Program-made: the position numbers and the translations under genes | Shown here: one piece after another, positions 6,148 through 8,030 of the stretch | How positions within the stretch are numbered: position 1 is the first letter of the stretch | How the letters are laid out: each line of letters starts with the position of its first letter | Notes under the pieces: model-generated | Told to the model about the DNA's origin: nothing | Databases searched by the model: none | Seen by the model: only the letters and a program-made list of their open reading frames with translations | Assembly: GCA_005879065.1 (NCBI GenBank) | Contig: VBLU01000029.1 | Span: 1 to 8,030 of the forward strand | Length of the DNA stretch: 8,030 nt | Origin: Methanobacteriota archaeon | GTDB taxonomy: Archaea; Thermoplasmatota; Thermoplasmata; RBG-16-68-12 | Direction: 5' to 3'

Positions 6148-6750
6148 GTGGGGTCGCGCGATGGTCCCGCGAGCGCGGACGCTCTTTCGTCGATCCGCGA
6201 CCGCGTCGTCCGCCTTCCGCTCTCCAGTGCGGCCCTCGTATCCCTGGCCGCCGTCGTCGTGATGGTCTTCGTATATTACGCTCAATTCAGCGGATCCCTC
6301 CAGTGGGGCCTGGGCCTCGCCTTCCTCGGCCTCCTCGCGGTCCTCGTCTGGCATCAGGTCTTCCGTGGGACGTCGGAACCGGCCCCGCTCGTTCTCCCGG
6401 CCTCGCCCGAGGCGTACGAACCCGGGGAGCTGGAGACCGTAGCCGCGTCCGTCCGCCGGGCGGCCCGAGGGCTGCGGTACAGCCAGGTCCTCGTGACCTC
6501 ACGCGCTCGGGCCGCCTTCCTTGAACACGCGCGACTGTCGTTCGGCCTCACGTCGGCCGGGATGTACGCGGTGCAGCAGGAGCCGGACGCCCTCCTTCGG
6601 GTGTTCGGGGATCCCGTCCTCGCCGAATTCCTCCGCGTCCGCGCGGGCGACCTCGACGGCCGATACGCCTGGGTGCGCAGGGCCCGCGAACGGGGGGGCT
6701 TCACCCGCGAGTTCCAGGACGTGCTCGCGCGCATGGAGGCTTGGCGGTGA
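6148..6750 (+). CDS. Unrecognised two-helix membrane protein of the MoxR operon
   Basis: The start is GTG 6148, one base after the DUF4129 stop, with GGAGG (6137-6141) six bases upstream. The 200-residue product has a polar N-terminus and two membrane helices (about 26-44 and 51-69) with a short loop. A soluble, presumably cytoplasmic, helical region follows (about 85-200), rich in Arg and Glu, with segments such as VRRAARGLRYSQVLVTSRARAAFLEHARLSFGL and PDALLRVFGDPVLAEFL. I do not recognise a named domain. Haloarchaeal MoxR/DUF58/DUF4129 clusters often include a small two-helix protein (DUF7269-like) with a similar layout and a Tyr-Ser motif, so this may be its counterpart; the comparison is from memory and weak. 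It overlaps the MoxR start by four bases, so the two are probably translationally coupled. Confidence 0.8.
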   Translation: MGSRDGPASADALSSIRDRVVRLPLSSAALVSLAAVVVMVFVYYAQFSGSLQWGLGLAFLGLLAVLVWHQVFRGTSEPAPLVLPASPEAYEPGELETVAASVRRAARGLRYSQVLVTSRARAAFLEHARLSFGLTSAGMYAVQQEPDALLRVFGDPVLAEFLRVRAGDLDGRYAWVRRARERGGFTREFQDVLARMEAWR

Positions 6751-7697
6751 ACCTCGCGTCCGTGGCCGCGGTCAGCGGATCGCTCCTTGACGCCGTGGAA
6801 GCCGTGATCGTCGGCAAGAGGCCCGTCCTCGAACGGGTGCTCTGGGCGATCCTCGGCGATGGACACCTCCTGATCGAGGACGTGCCGGGTCTGGCGAAGA
6901 CGCTGATTGCGAAGTCCTTCGCGGCGGGCCTCGGCCTCTCCTTCCGGAGGATCCAGTTCACCCCGGACCTCCTGCCCGCGGACATCACGGGCACCTACGT
7001 GTACGACCGCAAGACGAGCGACTTCGTCCTCCGCCGCGGTCCGATCTTCACCCAGCTCCTCCTGGCGGACGAGATCAACCGGGCCCCCCCGAAGACGCAG
7101 TCCGCCTTGCTCGAGGCGATGCAGGAACGGCAGGCGACCCTCGAGGGCGAGACGTTCCCCCTCGACCGGCCGTTCTTCGTCATCGCGACGCAGAATCCGA
7201 TCGAACACGAAGGCACCTACCCGCTCCCGGAGGCCCAGGTGGACCGGTTCCTCCTCCGGATCGACGTCGGCTATCCGACGCGGGAACAGGAGATCGAGGT
7301 CCTCGAACGCCGGCGGAAGCGCCGGTCGGACGACGCCACGATCGAACCGGTGACCACGCCGGACCAAGTGCGGGGGTTGCAGGCCGCGATCGAGGACGTC
7401 CACGTCGATCCCGCCGTCGAGGGGTACATGGTCGACATTGTGGGGGCGACGCGGGGTCACAGCCAGGTCGAGGTCGGCGCGAGCCCGCGGGGCTCGCTGG
7501 CCCTGTTGAAGGTCTCCCGCGCGCGGGCCGCCATGGCGGGCCGTGACTTCGTGACCCCGGACGACGTGAAGACCGTCGCCGGGCCGGCCCTCGCCCATCG
7601 GCTCATCCTAAAGCCGGATCCCTGGATCCGCGGGGTCCGGACCGCGACCGTCCTCGCGGACGTCCTGGCGCAGGTCCCGGTCCCGAAGGTGCCGTGA
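6747..7697 (+). CDS. moxR: MoxR-family AAA+ ATPase
   Basis: The 316-residue protein is a complete MoxR AAA+ ATPase, a class thought to act as cytoplasmic chaperones that use ATP to assemble or activate partner complexes, often with VWA or DUF58 proteins. Motifs in order are Walker A EDVPGLAKT (44-52), the FTPDLLPADITGT loop (71-83), Walker B LLLADEINR (104-112), sensor 1 IATQNP (146-151), arginine finger region EAQVDRFLLRI (162-172, R167) and sensor 2 ASPRGSLAL (245-253, R248), followed by the C-terminal lid with TPDDVK and AHRLI. GTG 6747 is chosen over TTG 6741: GGAGG (6735-6739) is seven bases from the GTG but only one from the TTG. The GTG overlaps the stop of the preceding gene (GTGA). 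The DUF58 gene follows after one base, the standard MoxR-DUF58 pairing. Confidence 0.95.
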   Translation: MNLASVAAVSGSLLDAVEAVIVGKRPVLERVLWAILGDGHLLIEDVPGLAKTLIAKSFAAGLGLSFRRIQFTPDLLPADITGTYVYDRKTSDFVLRRGPIFTQLLLADEINRAPPKTQSALLEAMQERQATLEGETFPLDRPFFVIATQNPIEHEGTYPLPEAQVDRFLLRIDVGYPTREQEIEVLERRRKRRSDDATIEPVTTPDQVRGLQAAIEDVHVDPAVEGYMVDIVGATRGHSQVEVGASPRGSLALLKVSRARAAMAGRDFVTPDDVKTVAGPALAHRLILKPDPWIRGVRTATVLADVLAQVPVPKVP

Positions 7698-7698
7698 C

Positions 7699-8030
7699 AT
7701 GCGGACGCCGCTGTCGAGCGGCCTCGCCGCGGCCTCGATGGGTCTCCTGTTGCTCGGCCTCGTGCTCCGGAGTTGGCAGGTCCTGCTCCTCGCCCTGCCT
7801 CCCATGATCGTCCTCGCCCTCGGATCCCTTGCGCCGCCCCCGAGGCCCCGGATCGTCGCCCTGCGGTCGCTGTCGGCCGACCGGACGGACGCGGGCCGCG
7901 AGGTCGACGTGGAACTGGTCGTCCGGAACGAGGGCCCGTCCCTCGACCTGGTCGAGATCGCGGACGTCCTCCCGCGGGAGTTCGCGGTCCTGCGAGGAAC
8001 GAACCATGCGGTCGTGTCCCTGGAGAAGGA
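7699..8030 (+). CDS. DUF58 family protein (3' end outside window)
   Basis: ATG 7699 follows the MoxR stop by one base and has AGGTG (7687-7691) seven bases upstream. The 110 visible residues start with a hydrophobic region (about 8-47, two short membrane helices with a tight turn). A Pro-rich linker and a beta-rich domain follow (RSLSADRTDAGREVDVELVVRNEGPSLDLVEIADVLPREFAVLRG), which matches the N-terminal beta-sandwich of DUF58 proteins. The VWA-like domain with the family's conserved motif should lie beyond base 8030. Such proteins are regular partners of MoxR ATPases; in bacteria they are linked to envelope functions, but no activity is defined. Confidence 0.88.
   Translation, partial: MRTPLSSGLAAASMGLLLLGLVLRSWQVLLLALPPMIVLALGSLAPPPRPRIVALRSLSADRTDAGREVDVELVVRNEGPSLDLVEIADVLPREFAVLRGTNHAVVSLEK

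Noticed and set aside
5336..6262. DUF4129 region read as an uninterrupted 308-residue protein in the frame of ATG 5336
   Set aside because: After about residue 112 the sequence becomes Arg/Pro/Gly-rich nonsense and overlaps the next gene, whereas the adjacent frame holds a clear membrane helix and DUF4129 domain.
6354..7598. Long minus-strand open frame (414 codons) opposite the two-helix protein and MoxR
   Set aside because: Its translation is Arg/Gly/Asp/His-rich low-complexity sequence without domains, while the plus strand encodes MoxR with all motifs. It is a by-product of high GC at third codon positions.

Overview
The window looks like a high-GC archaeal chromosome segment, most likely from a Thermoplasmatota-type or related euryarchaeal lineage. 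This is inferred from several signs. There are TATA-like boxes about 30-35 bases ahead of start codons that have little or no leader. A winged-helix regulator is anchored in the membrane. The transaldolase is of the short archaeal/bacterial type. Shine-Dalgarno motifs (GGAGG, AGGTG) appear mainly at starts inside the operon. No rRNA, tRNA or phylogenetic marker is present, so the assignment is moderate and a high-GC bacterium is not strictly excluded. No CRISPR array, insertion sequence, tRNA or phage gene was seen.

Left part (1-2640). The window opens inside a DUF2182 membrane protein gene (plus strand, 5' end missing). It converges, across a 35-base gap, on a minus-strand major facilitator superfamily (MFS) exporter. 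The exporter and a plus-strand transaldolase gene diverge from a shared control region of about 120 bases. Each of the two promoters there carries the same nonamer, TATCGGGCC, at its TATA-like box, so a shared transcription factor may bind both.

Middle (2641-4744). On the minus strand lie a PAS-domain membrane histidine kinase and, downstream, a stand-alone receiver-domain response regulator. They form an apparent two-component pair with no DNA-binding output domain. The 81-base gap between them holds two perfect inverted repeats, one over a TATA-like element and one over the expected transcription start, so the receiver gene may also be transcribed alone. A 235-base gap (4510-4744) separates the kinase from the next, divergent gene. 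It holds a kinase promoter candidate and no gene.

Right part (4745-8030). This is a tightly packed plus-strand operon: membrane-anchored winged-helix regulator, DUF4129 membrane protein, an unrecognised two-TM protein, MoxR AAA+ ATPase, and a DUF58 protein cut by the window end. MoxR/DUF58/DUF4129 clusters recur in bacteria and archaea, where they are thought to form an envelope-associated chaperone or assembly machine. Here the first gene would be its regulator. The DUF4129 gene is split by a frameshift that one surplus G in a GGGGG run (5669-5673) would explain. The start region of the winged-helix gene is covered by a 12-bp perfect palindrome with near-complementary flanks, a candidate autoregulatory operator.
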